From contig NZ_JARQWR010000006.1 in the NCBI RefSeq assembly GCF_030766725.1, positions 186,001 through 250,000 of the forward strand: DNA of 64,000 nucleotides. Reading direction: 5' to 3'. Under the pieces are notes generated by a model. The model did not search any database and was not told where the DNA came from. It saw nothing but the letters and a program-made list of their open reading frames with translations. A program made the translations under genes and the position numbers. Shown here in pieces: positions 35,860 to 45,028 of this stretch. Each line of letters opens with the position of its first letter. The first letter of the stretch is position 1. Source of the stretch: Flavobacterium aerium. GTDB lineage: Bacteria > Bacteroidota > Bacteroidia > Flavobacteriales > Flavobacteriaceae.

Positions 35860-36561
35860 TTACACGATATAAGCTAAGATTATTCCTAAAACAATCATAG
35901 ATACTTTGGCAATATTAAATTTATGCCCTTCACTACTTTCAAAGATGATAGTCGATGATATATGAAATAAAATACCGACTACAACAGCTGATATTTCAGT
36001 GTAGTATTGATTTAGAATAGGAAGATATTCTGATATAATGGTTCCTAATGGCGTCATGATTGCAAAAGTAAGCATGAAGATAAAGATTGCAGTTTTATTC
36101 AGATTTGCATTCAAGAAGAATACGGTTAGAATAATTGCAATAGGTAAATGATGAATAGCAATTCCCCAAGCTAAATGATTATGATGGCTTACAGGGAAAC
36201 CTTCTAATAAAGCATGAATACATAAACTAAGGAAGAGTAACCATGGAATATGATTAATTTCTTCGTTAGGATGAACATGAACATGTCCATGTTCTGCACC
36301 TTTTGAAAAGAATTCTAAAATAATCTGAAATAGAATTCCTATCATAATAAAAATACCAATAGGAGGTTCTCCTCCATGGTCATGGTTATCATGCACAGGA
36401 TTATGATATACTTCTGGTAATAAATGTAAAACGGTCAATGCTAATAAAAAGGAACCGCTAAAAGCCAAAAGCAATTTTAGATTTGTTTTCTTTTTTGGTT
36501 TAAAGAACAGCGCAATGCCATAACCTATTAAAACAGAAAATAAAGGTAAAAGGTATTCCAT
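35860..36561 (-). CDS. ZIP family metal transporter
   Basis: 233 aa with seven to eight membrane helices. Metal ligands of ZIP proteins are present: HLLPEVYHN in the first half, HALLEGFPVSHHNHLAWG, then AIHHLPIAI. Two His-rich loops, VHDNHDHGG and EHGHVHVHPNEE, face the membrane edge and may bind Zn2+. Imports Zn2+ or a similar divalent metal across the inner membrane. It lies 1 bp downstream of a SAM methyltransferase gene. Confidence 0.93.
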   Translation of the reverse strand: MEYLLPLFSVLIGYGIALFFKPKKKTNLKLLLAFSGSFLLALTVLHLLPEVYHNPVHDNHDHGGEPPIGIFIMIGILFQIILEFFSKGAEHGHVHVHPNEEINHIPWLLFLSLCIHALLEGFPVSHHNHLAWGIAIHHLPIAIILTVFFLNANLNKTAIFIFMLTFAIMTPLGTIISEYLPILNQYYTEISAVVVGILFHISSTIIFESSEGHKFNIAKVSMIVLGIILAYIV

Positions 36562-36562
36562 A

Positions 36563-37294
36563 TTATTTGAAAATCATTATTAGTCTTTCTGAATCTTCCT
36601 TGTGGAATTTCTTTAATTTATAATCACCAAAAATATCTAATAAATCGATTTCAGCTTCTGCCATTATATTCTCAAAGTCCTGTAAAGTAAGAGCCTTTAC
36701 TTTCTCTGTAAAATGATAGTCTTCGCCTTTATCGTTAAAGTCAATTTCTTTAATGATATGTCCATCTTTTTCATATCGTTTGATGTGGAAATCGATTCCA
36801 TCAACAGTTTTTACTTCTGTTGGAACAAGATTATTGATTACACGGTTTACATTCATGAAATCGATTACAGCAAAACCGTATTCCGTTAAACTCTCTTTAA
36901 TCGCTTTTAGCGTTGTAAGATTGTCATCATCATTTTCGAAATACCCGAAGCTAGTAAATAAATTTAATATAGCATCAAATTTTTCTTCAAAAGGCACTCG
37001 CATATCGTGCACTTTGAAATGTAATGTATCATTGGCAGACTTACTAGCTTCTTTTATACTGTTTTCAGATAAATCAGCACCAGTAACATCATAACCCAAT
37101 TGGTTTAAGTAAATTGAATGTCTACCTTTTCCACAGGCTAAATCTAGAATTTTTGCATTTTCAGGGAGATTAAGATAATGAGCAATATTATCAATGAATA
37201 ATTGTGCTTCAGCATAATCACGGTCTTTGTAAAGTATATGGTAATAAGGAGTGTCAAACCAAGAGGCATACCAGTTTTTTATTTCTTTTTGCAT
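36563..37294 (-). CDS. Class I SAM-dependent methyltransferase
   Basis: 243 aa. SAM-binding motif I is ILDLACGKGRHSIYL, followed by the acidic end of strand 2 (VTGADLSENS) and a motif-IV-like region (FDAILNLFTSFGYF). This matches Bacteroidota small-molecule or peptide methyltransferases of unknown substrate. The 5' end of this gene has been duplicated directly upstream (37295-37430) and the copy has decayed. Probably one transcript with the ZIP gene. Confidence 0.88.
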   Translation of the reverse strand: MQKEIKNWYASWFDTPYYHILYKDRDYAEAQLFIDNIAHYLNLPENAKILDLACGKGRHSIYLNQLGYDVTGADLSENSIKEASKSANDTLHFKVHDMRVPFEEKFDAILNLFTSFGYFENDDDNLTTLKAIKESLTEYGFAVIDFMNVNRVINNLVPTEVKTVDGIDFHIKRYEKDGHIIKEIDFNDKGEDYHFTEKVKALTLQDFENIMAEAEIDLLDIFGDYKLKKFHKEDSERLIMIFK

Positions 37295-37430
37295 TTAGGG
37301 GAGATTAAGATAATGTGAGATGTTATCAATGAATAGTTATGTTTTAATGTAATTATGGTCTTTGTAAAGGATATGATAATTAGAGGGTAGAAAGCCAAAA
37401 GGCAGACCAATTTTTTATTTCTTTTTGCAT
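37295..37430 (-). pseudogene. Decayed tandem duplicate of the methyltransferase 5' end
   Basis: This 136-bp stretch repeats 37159-37294 with an offset of 135-136 bp and about 80 percent identity by eye. It encodes MQKEIKNW, as the real gene does, but hits a stop after about 16 codons. Many differences are C-to-T or G-to-A, as in unselected decay. The copy abuts the original without extra bases, so it is a true tandem duplication, and it now forms the leader of the methyltransferase gene. Confidence 0.8.
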
Positions 37431-37459
37431 GTTCATTTATTAAGCCGACAAATTTAGTG

Positions 37460-37467
37460 TATTTTTG
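37460..37467 (+). promoter_or_regulatory. -7 element TATTTTTG upstream of the THUMP gene
   Basis: TAnnTTTG match followed by CATC, 21 nt before the ATG at 37489. No TTG at -33 spacing. Confidence 0.45.
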
Positions 37468-37488
37468 CATCGAATAGTAGATTTTACA

Positions 37489-38655
37489 ATGGGAAATAAT
37501 TTTAAAATGGTTGCCAAAACCTTTTTTGGTTTTGAAGAGATCTTAGCCAAAGAGTTAATGATGTTAGGTGCACAAGATGTTGAGCAGGGGGTAAGGATGG
37601 TAAGTTTTGTAGGAGACAAAGGTTTTATGTACAAAGCAAACTTATCGTTGCGTACAGCGCTTAAAATCTTGAAACCGATTTATTATTTCAAAACCTATAA
37701 CGAAGAGAGTCTCTATAAAGGGATTATGGGAATTGATTGGTCCAAATATTTAAATGCCAATCAAACTTTTGTGATTGATACCACAATTCACTCTGATCAC
37801 TTTAATCATTCACAATACGTTTCATTAAAATGTAAAGATGCAATCGTAGATCAGTTCAGAAATAAATCTGGACAAAGACCTAGTATTGATAAAGATTACC
37901 CAGATTTAAGAATTAATATTCATATTCAAAACGATCAATGTTCTGTAGCATTAGATACTTCGGGTAATTCATTACACCAAAGAGGATATAGAACGGCAAC
38001 TAATATAGCACCAATTAATGAAGTATTAGCAGCAGGAATGCTTTTATTATCAGGTTGGGATGGACAAGGAGATTTCTTGGATCCTATGTGTGGTAGTGGT
38101 ACAATCTTAGCTGAAGCAGCAATGATTGCTTGTAATATTCCAGCTAATTTGAATCGTAAAGAATTTGCTTTTGAAAAATGGAATGACTGGGATAATGATT
38201 TGTTTGATATGATTGTTGATTCCTTAATGAAAAAAATAAGAGAGTTTCATTATACCATCAAAGGATACGATAAAGCCCCATCTGCAGTTAGAAAAGCACA
38301 AGATAACATCAAGAATGCAAATTTAGATGAGTATGTTACGATTTCTGAAGCTAACTTTTTCAAAACAGAAAAGATGACGCAAGGACCATTACATATGGTA
38401 TTCAACCCACCTTATGGGGAACGATTGGATATAGAAATGGAAGAGTTTTATAAAAGTATTGGAGATACTTTGAAGAAAAATTATCCAGGAACAAGTGCTT
38501 GGTTTATCACTGCAAATTTGGATGCATTGAAATTTGTAGGTTTAAGACCATCAAGAAAAATTAAATTATTTAACGGAAGTTTAGAAGCAAGACTTGTAAA
38601 GTATGAAATGTACGAAGGAAGTAAAAGAACTAAATTTCAAGTTGATCAAGAGTAA
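37489..38655 (+). CDS. THUMP-domain 23S rRNA methyltransferase (RlmL-like N6-guanine class)
   Basis: 388 aa. The N-terminal THUMP region (about 1-160) is followed by a methyltransferase domain: DPMCGSGTILAEAAMIA is the SAM motif, and the catalytic motif is NPPYGERL, typical of N2-guanine or N6-adenine RNA methyltransferases. It corresponds to the methyltransferase half of E. coli RlmL, without the RlmK half. I used the ATG at 37489 because the upstream extension relies on TTG and reads through the -7 element. Followed by a small membrane-protein gene 50 bp downstream. Confidence 0.93.
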   Translation: MGNNFKMVAKTFFGFEEILAKELMMLGAQDVEQGVRMVSFVGDKGFMYKANLSLRTALKILKPIYYFKTYNEESLYKGIMGIDWSKYLNANQTFVIDTTIHSDHFNHSQYVSLKCKDAIVDQFRNKSGQRPSIDKDYPDLRINIHIQNDQCSVALDTSGNSLHQRGYRTATNIAPINEVLAAGMLLLSGWDGQGDFLDPMCGSGTILAEAAMIACNIPANLNRKEFAFEKWNDWDNDLFDMIVDSLMKKIREFHYTIKGYDKAPSAVRKAQDNIKNANLDEYVTISEANFFKTEKMTQGPLHMVFNPPYGERLDIEMEEFYKSIGDTLKKNYPGTSAWFITANLDALKFVGLRPSRKIKLFNGSLEARLVKYEMYEGSKRTKFQVDQE

Positions 38656-38705
38656 TAGAATAAAGAATTTACAGCCTGAATAAGGCTATTTTAAAAATTT
38701 CAATC

Positions 38706-38939
38706 ATGAGTATAAAAACTAAAGCATTCCTTTATAACTTCGCTTGTTTTGCGGCATTGTATATGTCTATTTATTTTTTAATTATTACTTTCACTCATCT
38801 TCAAGGATTTTGGATTCCGGTGACTGCAGCAGTGGCAGCAACTCTATTGGCACCAAAATTTCAAGTGGTTCGTACTAATGATGGCGATAGAATGTTTATG
38901 AAATGGATTTTTATAAAAGGAATTAAAGAGATTAAATAA
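38706..38939 (+). CDS. Small membrane protein, 77 aa
   Basis: Two membrane helices (about 10-28 and 36-50, with WIPVTAAVAATLLAP) and a short cytosolic tail ending KGIKEIK. Common in flavobacteria; no function known. Follows the THUMP methyltransferase gene and ends at a palindromic terminator. Confidence 0.75.
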   Translation: MSIKTKAFLYNFACFAALYMSIYFLIITFTHLQGFWIPVTAAVAATLLAPKFQVVRTNDGDRMFMKWIFIKGIKEIK

Positions 38940-38956
38940 GCCCAATTTAAAGTATA

Positions 38957-38990
38957 AAAAAAAGCGAGTTGAATTCAACTCGCTTTTTTT
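38957..38990. terminator. Bidirectional terminator
   Basis: A 20-bp perfect palindrome at 38964-38983 (half-site GCGAGTTGAA) flanked by A- and T-runs, between converging genes. Confidence 0.85.
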
Positions 38991-39016
38991 ATGAACGGAT
39001 AAAATAGAATATCCTT

Positions 39017-39829
39017 TTATTTTTTCTTTTTTGATGCTTCTACTTTTTTCTTGTCTTCCTTTTTTTCTTCTTTAACTGCTTTAGGAAGTACCTTTTTCTT
39101 AAAGATAGGAATGAAATAAGAAATGGAATAATTATAACCAATTCCGAAATCACCATCGTAAGTACGATTAAAACCAGGAATATAAAGGTTGTCAAAATCA
39201 CCAGGCTTCTTATTAGAAACTAATCGATTTAATCTTACACTGAATCCGATGTATAAATTGTCAAATATTTCTGTTTTTACACCCCCTACAACTTCTACCC
39301 AATGCGCAGATAATCCGCTGAATTCCTGATTAGGATATACCTGTGTAATATCCAGGAAGTTAGAACTAGGAAGAGCTCCAGGATTAGTATAAGAAGTATT
39401 ATAATAGATGGAATAACGATTTAAAGTTTGACTAAAGCTACTCACACCGTAACGTAATCCAATGAAGATAATATTCTCCATGTTGAGCCAGTTTTCATAA
39501 GCATTATAATCAAATCCTACTTTAAAGTAAGTTCCTTTAGTAGTGAAGTTTAAATTAGGCTCATCTCTAGTTTTATTTTCATTTCCAATTTCACCAGCGA
39601 TATAAAAACTACGGTTTAAACGATAATCTCCCACCACCTCAAAACCTTTATAATCTTTCTCATACAAGGTGCGAGCCAGTTTTGATACATCAACGCCTAA
39701 ACGTAAACCATAGCGATCCGTTTTAGGAATTAGAGTTACAGTATCTTTTTTTGTTTCTTGTGCTTGCAATGTAGAAAATGAAGCCAAAAGAATATAAAGA
39801 CTAAAAATATATTTTGACATGAACTTCAT
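39017..39829 (-). CDS. DUF6048 family outer-membrane beta-barrel-like protein
   Basis: 270 aa with a signal peptide (MKFMSKYIFSLYILLASF...LQAQ). The body is rich in aromatic, amphipathic strands (YGLRLGVDVSKLA, NRSFYIAGEIGNE, GTYFKVGFDYNAYENW), consistent with an outer-membrane barrel. It ends in a Lys/Glu-rich tail (KEEKKEDKKKVEASKKKK). It belongs with the DUF6452 lipoprotein gene upstream, which it overlaps; rlmD is next. Two ATGs (39829 and 39820) are both acceptable. Confidence 0.87.
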   Translation of the reverse strand: MKFMSKYIFSLYILLASFSTLQAQETKKDTVTLIPKTDRYGLRLGVDVSKLARTLYEKDYKGFEVVGDYRLNRSFYIAGEIGNENKTRDEPNLNFTTKGTYFKVGFDYNAYENWLNMENIIFIGLRYGVSSFSQTLNRYSIYYNTSYTNPGALPSSNFLDITQVYPNQEFSGLSAHWVEVVGGVKTEIFDNLYIGFSVRLNRLVSNKKPGDFDNLYIPGFNRTYDGDFGIGYNYSISYFIPIFKKKVLPKAVKEEKKEDKKKVEASKKKK

Positions 39830-40304
39830 TTTCGTTTATAATGTTAGGTTTTTCAACAATAATACTTTTAATCCACGTAAGCGGTGTATTATCCGTTATT
39901 ACTGGGGTGCCAGTCAAATTGAATACGGATTTAAAACCACAAGCTCTTGAAACATAAATTTCATTGTGATTGTATTTGAATTCAAGTTTATCTTCGTTAC
40001 TCGTTGAATTAGCATCCGTACTAGCATACAATACAAAATTATATTTACTAATATCAGCATTCGTTTTTAAAGGCAATTTAATTGCATTTGTATTTAAAAA
40101 CTGCATTTTTTTAGTAGGGGCATCTTCTAGAGCAATTTCAAGCTTTACAAATGTTTTTCGGGCAGAAGGATTTCCATCTTCATAAAAATCAATTACTACT
40201 TTAGGCGTTGTAGCCGTATTGGCATCACAGATATCATCTTTCTCACAATTCGATACAAGAATTGCCAGAAGGACAATAAGGGATAATGGTACTATTTTTC
40301 TCAT
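39801..40304 (-). CDS. DUF6452 family lipoprotein
   Basis: 167 aa. The lipoprotein signal ends at Cys20 (VSNCEKDDIC). The family pattern includes TPKVVIDFYEDGNPS near residue 33 and NHNEIYVSRACGFKSVFNL near 110. Probably periplasmic-facing outer-membrane lipoprotein. Its 3' end overlaps the DUF6048 gene by 29 bp, so the two are coupled. The trio rlmD-DUF6452-DUF6048 is, to my recollection, conserved in Flavobacteriaceae. Confidence 0.87.
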   Translation of the reverse strand: MRKIVPLSLIVLLAILVSNCEKDDICDANTATTPKVVIDFYEDGNPSARKTFVKLEIALEDAPTKKMQFLNTNAIKLPLKTNADISKYNFVLYASTDANSTSNEDKLEFKYNHNEIYVSRACGFKSVFNLTGTPVITDNTPLTWIKSIIVEKPNIINENEVHVKIYF

Positions 40305-40355
40305 GTTTTATTATTCGATTAGCGAATTTATAAAAACGGCTAAAACCATTTTGTA

Positions 40356-41768
40356 TTATCTTCTTTCCAAAAGTACAACATTTTCCACATGATGCGTTTG
40401 TGGAAACATATCTACTGGACGTACTTTTGTTACCTTGTACATTTCGTCCATTAAAGCCAAATCTCTAGCCTGTGTAGCTGAATTACAACTTACATAAACG
40501 ACTTTTTCAGGGGAAATTTTCAGAATCTGAGCAATTACATCTTTGTGCATTCCATCTCTAGGAGGATCAGTAATAATTACATCTGGTTTCCCATGCTGTG
40601 CAATGAAAGCTTCATTAAATACAACCTTCATATCCCCAACAAAGAAGGATGTATTGGCAATATTATTACGTTTTGCATTTTCTTTAGCATCAGCAATAGC
40701 TTCTGGTACGGCTTCTACACCAATAACTTTTTTTGCTTGTTTTGAAACAAATTGAGCAATAGTACCCGTTCCGGTATATAAATCGTAAACAACTTCATTT
40801 CCTGTTAATCCAGCAAAATCACGAGTTACTTTGTAGAGTTCATAAGCTTGATCTGAATTTGTCTGGTAAAAAGATTTAGCATTGATGCTAAATTTAAGAC
40901 CTTCCATTTCTTCTAGGATATAGTCGCGACCTTTGTATAGAATTATATTTTGATCGTATAAAGTATCATTTGCTTTCCCATTAATTACATACTGTAATGA
41001 AGTAATTTCAGGGAATCGATTAGCGATAAAATCAAGTAGTAATTCTCTTTTCTCTTTATCTTCTTGGAAAAACTGGATTAATACCATTATTTCTCCTGTA
41101 GAAGCAGTACGAATCATTAGCGTACGCAAAAGACCACCATGATTACGAGCATTAAAGAAAGGCATATCATTTTCGGTAGCGAATTTCTTAACCTCATTAC
41201 GAATGGCATTGGAAGGATCTTCCTGTAAATGACATTTTTTTAAATCAAGAATTTTGTCCCACATTTTTGGGATATGGAAACCTAAGGCATTACGGTCCAT
41301 AATATCATCGGCAGCTCCGATTTCATTTTCGGTTAACCAACGGCTATCAGAAAAAGAGAATTCCATTTTATTACGGTAAAAAAACTGTTTTTCAGAACCT
41401 AAAATAGGTTCGAATACAGGTAAATCAACTTTACCGATGCGTTTTAGATTATTTTCAACTTCTTGATGTTTATAAAATAGCTGTTGAGCATAGTTCATAT
41501 TTTGCCATTTGCATCCACCACATACACCAAAATGGTCACATACAGGTGTTACACGATGCTCAGAATATTCATGAAAACGTATTGCTTTTCCTTCATAGTA
41601 GGACTTACGTTTTTTAAAAGTTTGCACGTCAACGACATCACCCGGTACAACATTAGGTATAAAAACCACTTTTCCATCAGGCGCTTTTGCTACTGATACT
41701 CCCTTAGCACCCGCATCGAGTACCTTAACGTTATCAAAAACGATTTTGTTTGTATTTTTTCTTGCCAT
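40356..41768 (-). CDS. rlmD: 23S rRNA (uracil-5-)-methyltransferase RlmD
   Basis: 470 aa. The N-terminal TRAM domain (about 1-65) ends before the Fe-S cluster Cys group CDHFGVCGGCKWQ, with the fourth Cys near KKCHLQ. The SAM domain has YDLYTGTGTIAQF. The catalytic region is IITDPPRDGMH and VVYVSCNSAT, with the nucleophilic Cys in the latter. Methylates U1939 of 23S rRNA in E. coli. The start is preceded by TATTTTTGCGCC, so the -7 element nearly touches the ATG and the mRNA may be leaderless. Confidence 0.93.
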   Translation of the reverse strand: MARKNTNKIVFDNVKVLDAGAKGVSVAKAPDGKVVFIPNVVPGDVVDVQTFKKRKSYYEGKAIRFHEYSEHRVTPVCDHFGVCGGCKWQNMNYAQQLFYKHQEVENNLKRIGKVDLPVFEPILGSEKQFFYRNKMEFSFSDSRWLTENEIGAADDIMDRNALGFHIPKMWDKILDLKKCHLQEDPSNAIRNEVKKFATENDMPFFNARNHGGLLRTLMIRTASTGEIMVLIQFFQEDKEKRELLLDFIANRFPEITSLQYVINGKANDTLYDQNIILYKGRDYILEEMEGLKFSINAKSFYQTNSDQAYELYKVTRDFAGLTGNEVVYDLYTGTGTIAQFVSKQAKKVIGVEAVPEAIADAKENAKRNNIANTSFFVGDMKVVFNEAFIAQHGKPDVIITDPPRDGMHKDVIAQILKISPEKVVYVSCNSATQARDLALMDEMYKVTKVRPVDMFPQTHHVENVVLLERR

Positions 41769-41772
41769 GGCG

Positions 41773-41780
41773 CAAAAATA
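41773..41780 (-). promoter_or_regulatory. -7 element TATTTTTG directly before rlmD
   Basis: Only CGCC separates the element from the ATG. Transcription would start at or inside the start codon. A TTTG at 41808-41805 is a possible -33 box, but the spacing is 24. Confidence 0.5.
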
Positions 41781-41988
41781 AGGGTTTGTATAGATTTATG
41801 AATTCAAATTTCGAAATATTTTTAATAACAACTGGATTATGTTCGATTTCAACGGTTCAAACGTTTTAATTTTGTTAAAATTAATACTGATATAAAGTCT
41901 TTAAAATCTGAAATCCTTACTTTTAAGAAGTTTAAAATATGATTATCATTGAGTTCAATATTAACAATAACCCTAAATTAATAGTATT

Positions 41989-42405
41989 ATGAAAAGACAT
42001 GCAATCGCTATTTGGGAAGGTTCCCTTAAAGAAGGAAGTGGAAGCTTAACAACGCAGAGTAATGTTTTAAATAGAACACAATATTCTTTTAAAACTAGAT
42101 TTGAACAAGGTAATGGAACAAATCCAGAAGAATTAGTAGGAGCAGCACATGCTGGATGTTTTACCATGCAGCTTACAGCATATATCAATGAAGCAGGTTT
42201 TGCAGTTGATCATATCGAAACAAAATGTGATATTGATTTTAGAGATGGGTCCATCGTAGGATCACATTTAGCTGTTGTAGCAAAAATCAGAGAAATTACA
42301 CAAGCTAAGTTCGATGAATTGGTGGAGAAAGCAGAGAAAAACTGTCCAATTTCGAGATTATTAAATACTGAAATTACTTCAGATGCGACTTTAGTACAAA
42401 GTTAA
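41989..42405 (+). CDS. OsmC family peroxiredoxin
   Basis: 138 aa. The two conserved Cys are in HAGCFTMQL near residue 58 and KNCPISR near 120, and the Arg/Glu context fits the OsmC subfamily. It reduces organic hydroperoxides with thiol help in the cytosol. The 220-bp leader holds an 8-bp perfect inverted repeat (TTAATTTT / AAAATTAA at 41866-41884), of unknown meaning. Ends at a strong terminator. Confidence 0.9.
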   Translation: MKRHAIAIWEGSLKEGSGSLTTQSNVLNRTQYSFKTRFEQGNGTNPEELVGAAHAGCFTMQLTAYINEAGFAVDHIETKCDIDFRDGSIVGSHLAVVAKIREITQAKFDELVEKAEKNCPISRLLNTEITSDATLVQS

Positions 42406-42433
42406 ACCTTGGAAGAATGTCATATTGAAGATG

Positions 42434-42476
42434 AAAAAGTCTTCTTTTAGGATTACCTAGAAGAAGACTTTTTCCT
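42434..42476 (+). terminator. Terminator of the OsmC gene
   Basis: A 13-bp perfect stem (AAAAAGTCTTCTT / AAGAAGACTTTTT) with a 14-nt loop. Confidence 0.8.
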
Positions 42477-42499
42477 TTTATAAAATCAATAAAATGTGA

Positions 42500-42507
42500 T
42501 ACATTAG
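42500..42507 (+). promoter_or_regulatory. Variant -7 element TACATTAG
   Basis: TANNTTAG variant, 22 nt before the DUF1003 start; same form as at 25667 and 27626. Confidence 0.4.
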
Positions 42508-42529
42508 CGTATATATAAAAACCCCATAC

Positions 42530-43231
42530 GTGAAAAATGAACCTACATTTATTAGTGCAATATCTGGCGCTAAATTTCCCGAACGTGATAAAGTATCTGG
42601 AAAAGCAATCAGAAATGCGATCCTATGTCTGATTAAAGAAGATCATCCTAATTTTGACGAAGATCAATATGTTTCTGTTTCTGAAGTCAACCTTTATAGA
42701 GAAAAATACATTGGTAAATATCTATCAAAAGAATTAGGCGAGTTGAATACTTTGGAAGACAAAGTAATGTCCTCCTTGAATTCAGAAGATTTATTAGTGA
42801 GTAAGGTTGAAGATGAACCTAACACGTTTACTTTTGGACAACGTATAGCCGACAAAGTAGCAACTTTTGGAGGAAGTTGGACTTTTATTATACTATTCAC
42901 TGTCTTTATTCTGATCTGGATTGCATCAAATGTATATTTACTTTTAGACAAAGGATTTGATCCTTATCCTTTTATTTTATTAAACTTAATTCTTTCTTGT
43001 CTGGCAGCACTACAGGCTCCTGTAATTATGATGAGCCAAAATAGGCAAGAAGAAAAAGACCGTGATCGAGCAAAAAAAGATTATATGATTAATTTGAAAT
43101 CAGAAATGGAGATTAGAATGCTTCATGAAAAAATAGATCACATGATTTTACATCAACAACAAGAACTTATCGAAATTCAGAATGTCCAACTAGAAATGAT
43201 GAATGATATCCTGAGTAGGATGAAAAAATAA
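42530..43231 (+). CDS. DUF1003 domain membrane protein (GTG start)
   Basis: 233 aa starting at GTG 42530; no ATG is in frame near the conserved N-terminus, which already resembles the family (AISGAKFPERDKVSGKAIR). Two membrane helices sit in the DUF1003 core (GSWTFIILFTVFILIW and the FDPYPFILLNLILSCLAALQAP segment), followed by MMSQNRQEEKDR and a helical C-terminal tail, probably a coiled coil. Inner-membrane protein, function unknown. Confidence 0.88.
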   Translation: MKNEPTFISAISGAKFPERDKVSGKAIRNAILCLIKEDHPNFDEDQYVSVSEVNLYREKYIGKYLSKELGELNTLEDKVMSSLNSEDLLVSKVEDEPNTFTFGQRIADKVATFGGSWTFIILFTVFILIWIASNVYLLLDKGFDPYPFILLNLILSCLAALQAPVIMMSQNRQEEKDRDRAKKDYMINLKSEMEIRMLHEKIDHMILHQQQELIEIQNVQLEMMNDILSRMKK

Positions 43232-43370
43232 TTGATTTTAGATTTATGGTTTTAAAAGATAGTGTTAAGATTCTTCATTAATTACATCAGATTTAGTAAT
43301 TTGCAGGCCTTATTGGGTGATTTCTCTCCACAAAGAAGGAATTGTTAATATTGAATAAAAAACAATTACA

Positions 43371-44615
43371 ATGTCAGTTATTGAAAACATTACCCCATCA
43401 GTTGCAATCGCTCTAGAAGATAAATATGGAGCACATAATTACCATCCACTACCAGTAGTTTTAAATAGAGGAGAAGGTGTTTATGTATGGGATGTTGATG
43501 GTAAGAAATACTACGATTTTCTTTCAGCATATTCAGCAGTTAATCAAGGTCATTGCCACCCAAAGATCGTTAATGCAATGATCGAACAAGCAAAGACATT
43601 AACATTAACTTCAAGAGCTTTCTACAATGATAAATTAGGAAAGTATGAAGAATATGTGACGAAATATTTTGGTTTCGATAAAGTGTTACCTATGAATACA
43701 GGGGCTGAGGCTGTAGAAACAGCAATCAAAATCTGTAGAAAATGGGCTTATGAGAAAAAAGGAATTCCTGAACAAGCGGCACAAATTATAGTTTGTGAAA
43801 ACAATTTCCACGGTAGAACAACAACAATTATCTCATTTTCAAATGATGAAAATGCACGTAAAAGTTTTGGACCTTATACAGAAGGATTCATTCAAATTCC
43901 ATATGATAATATTGAAGCTTTGGAAAAAGTATTGAATTCAACGACAAACATTGCAGGATTCTTAGTTGAGCCTATTCAAGGTGAAGCAGGAGTATATGTA
44001 CCAGCTGAAGGTTATTTGGCCAAAGCAAAAGCATTGTGTGAAAAACATAATGTATTATTTATTGCCGATGAAGTTCAAACAGGAATTGCACGTACAGGTA
44101 AATTATTAGCTGTAAATCATGAAAATGTTCAACCAGATATCTTGATATTAGGAAAAGCATTATCAGGAGGAGCTTACCCAGTTTCTGCAGTATTGGCAGA
44201 TGATTATATTATGAATGTAATTAAGCCAGGTCAGCACGGTTCTACATTTGGAGGAAATCCTATTGCAGCAGCAGTTGCTATTGCAGCTTTAGAAGTAGTA
44301 CAGGAAGAGAATTTGGAAGAAAATGCAGAAAAACTTGGAATCCTATTCAGATCTAAGATAAATGAATACATTCAAACTAGTACAATTGCTACTTTAGTAA
44401 GAGGAAAAGGATTATTGAATGCTATTGTAATCAACGATACAGAAGATAGTTCTACAGCTTGGGATATTTGTATAGCTTTACGTGATAATGGATTACTTGC
44501 AAAACCAACACATGGTAACATTATTCGTTTTGCACCACCATTAGTAATGAATGAAGAACAACTATTAGATTGTACTTCGATTATTATTAAAACCTTAAAA
44601 CAGTTTGAGAAATAG
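43371..44615 (+). CDS. rocD: Ornithine aminotransferase
   Basis: A 414-aa class III PLP aminotransferase converting ornithine and 2-oxoglutarate to glutamate semialdehyde and glutamate. Visible: [19 protein letters not shown] typical of [40 protein letters not shown]; the PLP Lys262 in [15 protein letters not shown]; and [11 protein letters not shown]. Single gene with a perfect palindromic terminator. The proline or arginine branch it feeds is not encoded nearby. Confidence 0.94.
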   Translation: MSVIENITPSVAIALEDKYGAHNYHPLPVVLNRGEGVYVWDVDGKKYYDFLSAYSAVNQGHCHPKIVNAMIEQAKTLTLTSRAFYNDKLGKYEEYVTKYFGFDKVLPMNTGAEAVETAIKICRKWAYEKKGIPEQAAQIIVCENNFHGRTTTIISFSNDENARKSFGPYTEGFIQIPYDNIEALEKVLNSTTNIAGFLVEPIQGEAGVYVPAEGYLAKAKALCEKHNVLFIADEVQTGIARTGKLLAVNHENVQPDILILGKALSGGAYPVSAVLADDYIMNVIKPGQHGSTFGGNPIAAAVAIAALEVVQEENLEENAEKLGILFRSKINEYIQTSTIATLVRGKGLLNAIVINDTEDSSTAWDICIALRDNGLLAKPTHGNIIRFAPPLVMNEEQLLDCTSIIIKTLKQFEK

Positions 44616-44635
44616 TAAAGAATCATAAGAATAAG

Positions 44636-44673
44636 AAAGTCGCTTTAGTAATTACTAAAGCGACTTTTTTTAT
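44636..44673. terminator. Bidirectional terminator after rocD
   Basis: Perfect palindrome, half-site AAAGTCGCTTTAGTAAT around the centre, with T-runs in both directions. Confidence 0.85.
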
Positions 44674-44686
44674 ATAGATTAATCGA

Positions 44687-45007
44687 TTATTGATATTTCT
44701 TTAATAGATCTTGTTGCATTTGCATGATACCATCTGAACCTACTACGGCATACAGATAAATAGTATAAATCAAATAGATAACCCCTAAGACAATACCTAT
44801 TATCCCTAGTATTTTTCCTGTTTTAAGATTTTTTTCTCCTGTATAAAGATCAGGGTTTTCTTGGTATAATTTTGTGTCTTTGTTAGCTAAGATAACAGTA
44901 ACAACACCCAAAATAATTCCAACTATACCATAACAACAACAAGTTAAAATAGATAAGACACCTGTGATAATTACAGTAGTACTGTTAGGTAATTTTTGTT
45001 TTTCCAT
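44687..45007 (-). CDS. CCC-motif membrane protein
   Basis: 106 aa. The name-giving triple Cys is in LSILTCCCYGIVG near residue 24. Two membrane helices (about 12-38 and 68-90) flank a Lys/Tyr-rich loop (NKDTKLYQENPDLY). Small inner-membrane protein of unknown function, often next to a DUF2752 gene as here (21 bp upstream). Confidence 0.85.
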   Translation of the reverse strand: MEKQKLPNSTTVIITGVLSILTCCCYGIVGIILGVVTVILANKDTKLYQENPDLYTGEKNLKTGKILGIIGIVLGVIYLIYTIYLYAVVGSDGIMQMQQDLLKKYQ

Positions 45008-45028
45008 ACGATTTAATGATTTTATTGG

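Noticed and set aside
41866..41884. 8-bp inverted repeat TTAATTTT / AAAATTAA before the OsmC gene
   Set aside because: Might be a peroxide-regulator site but matches no known box well enough.
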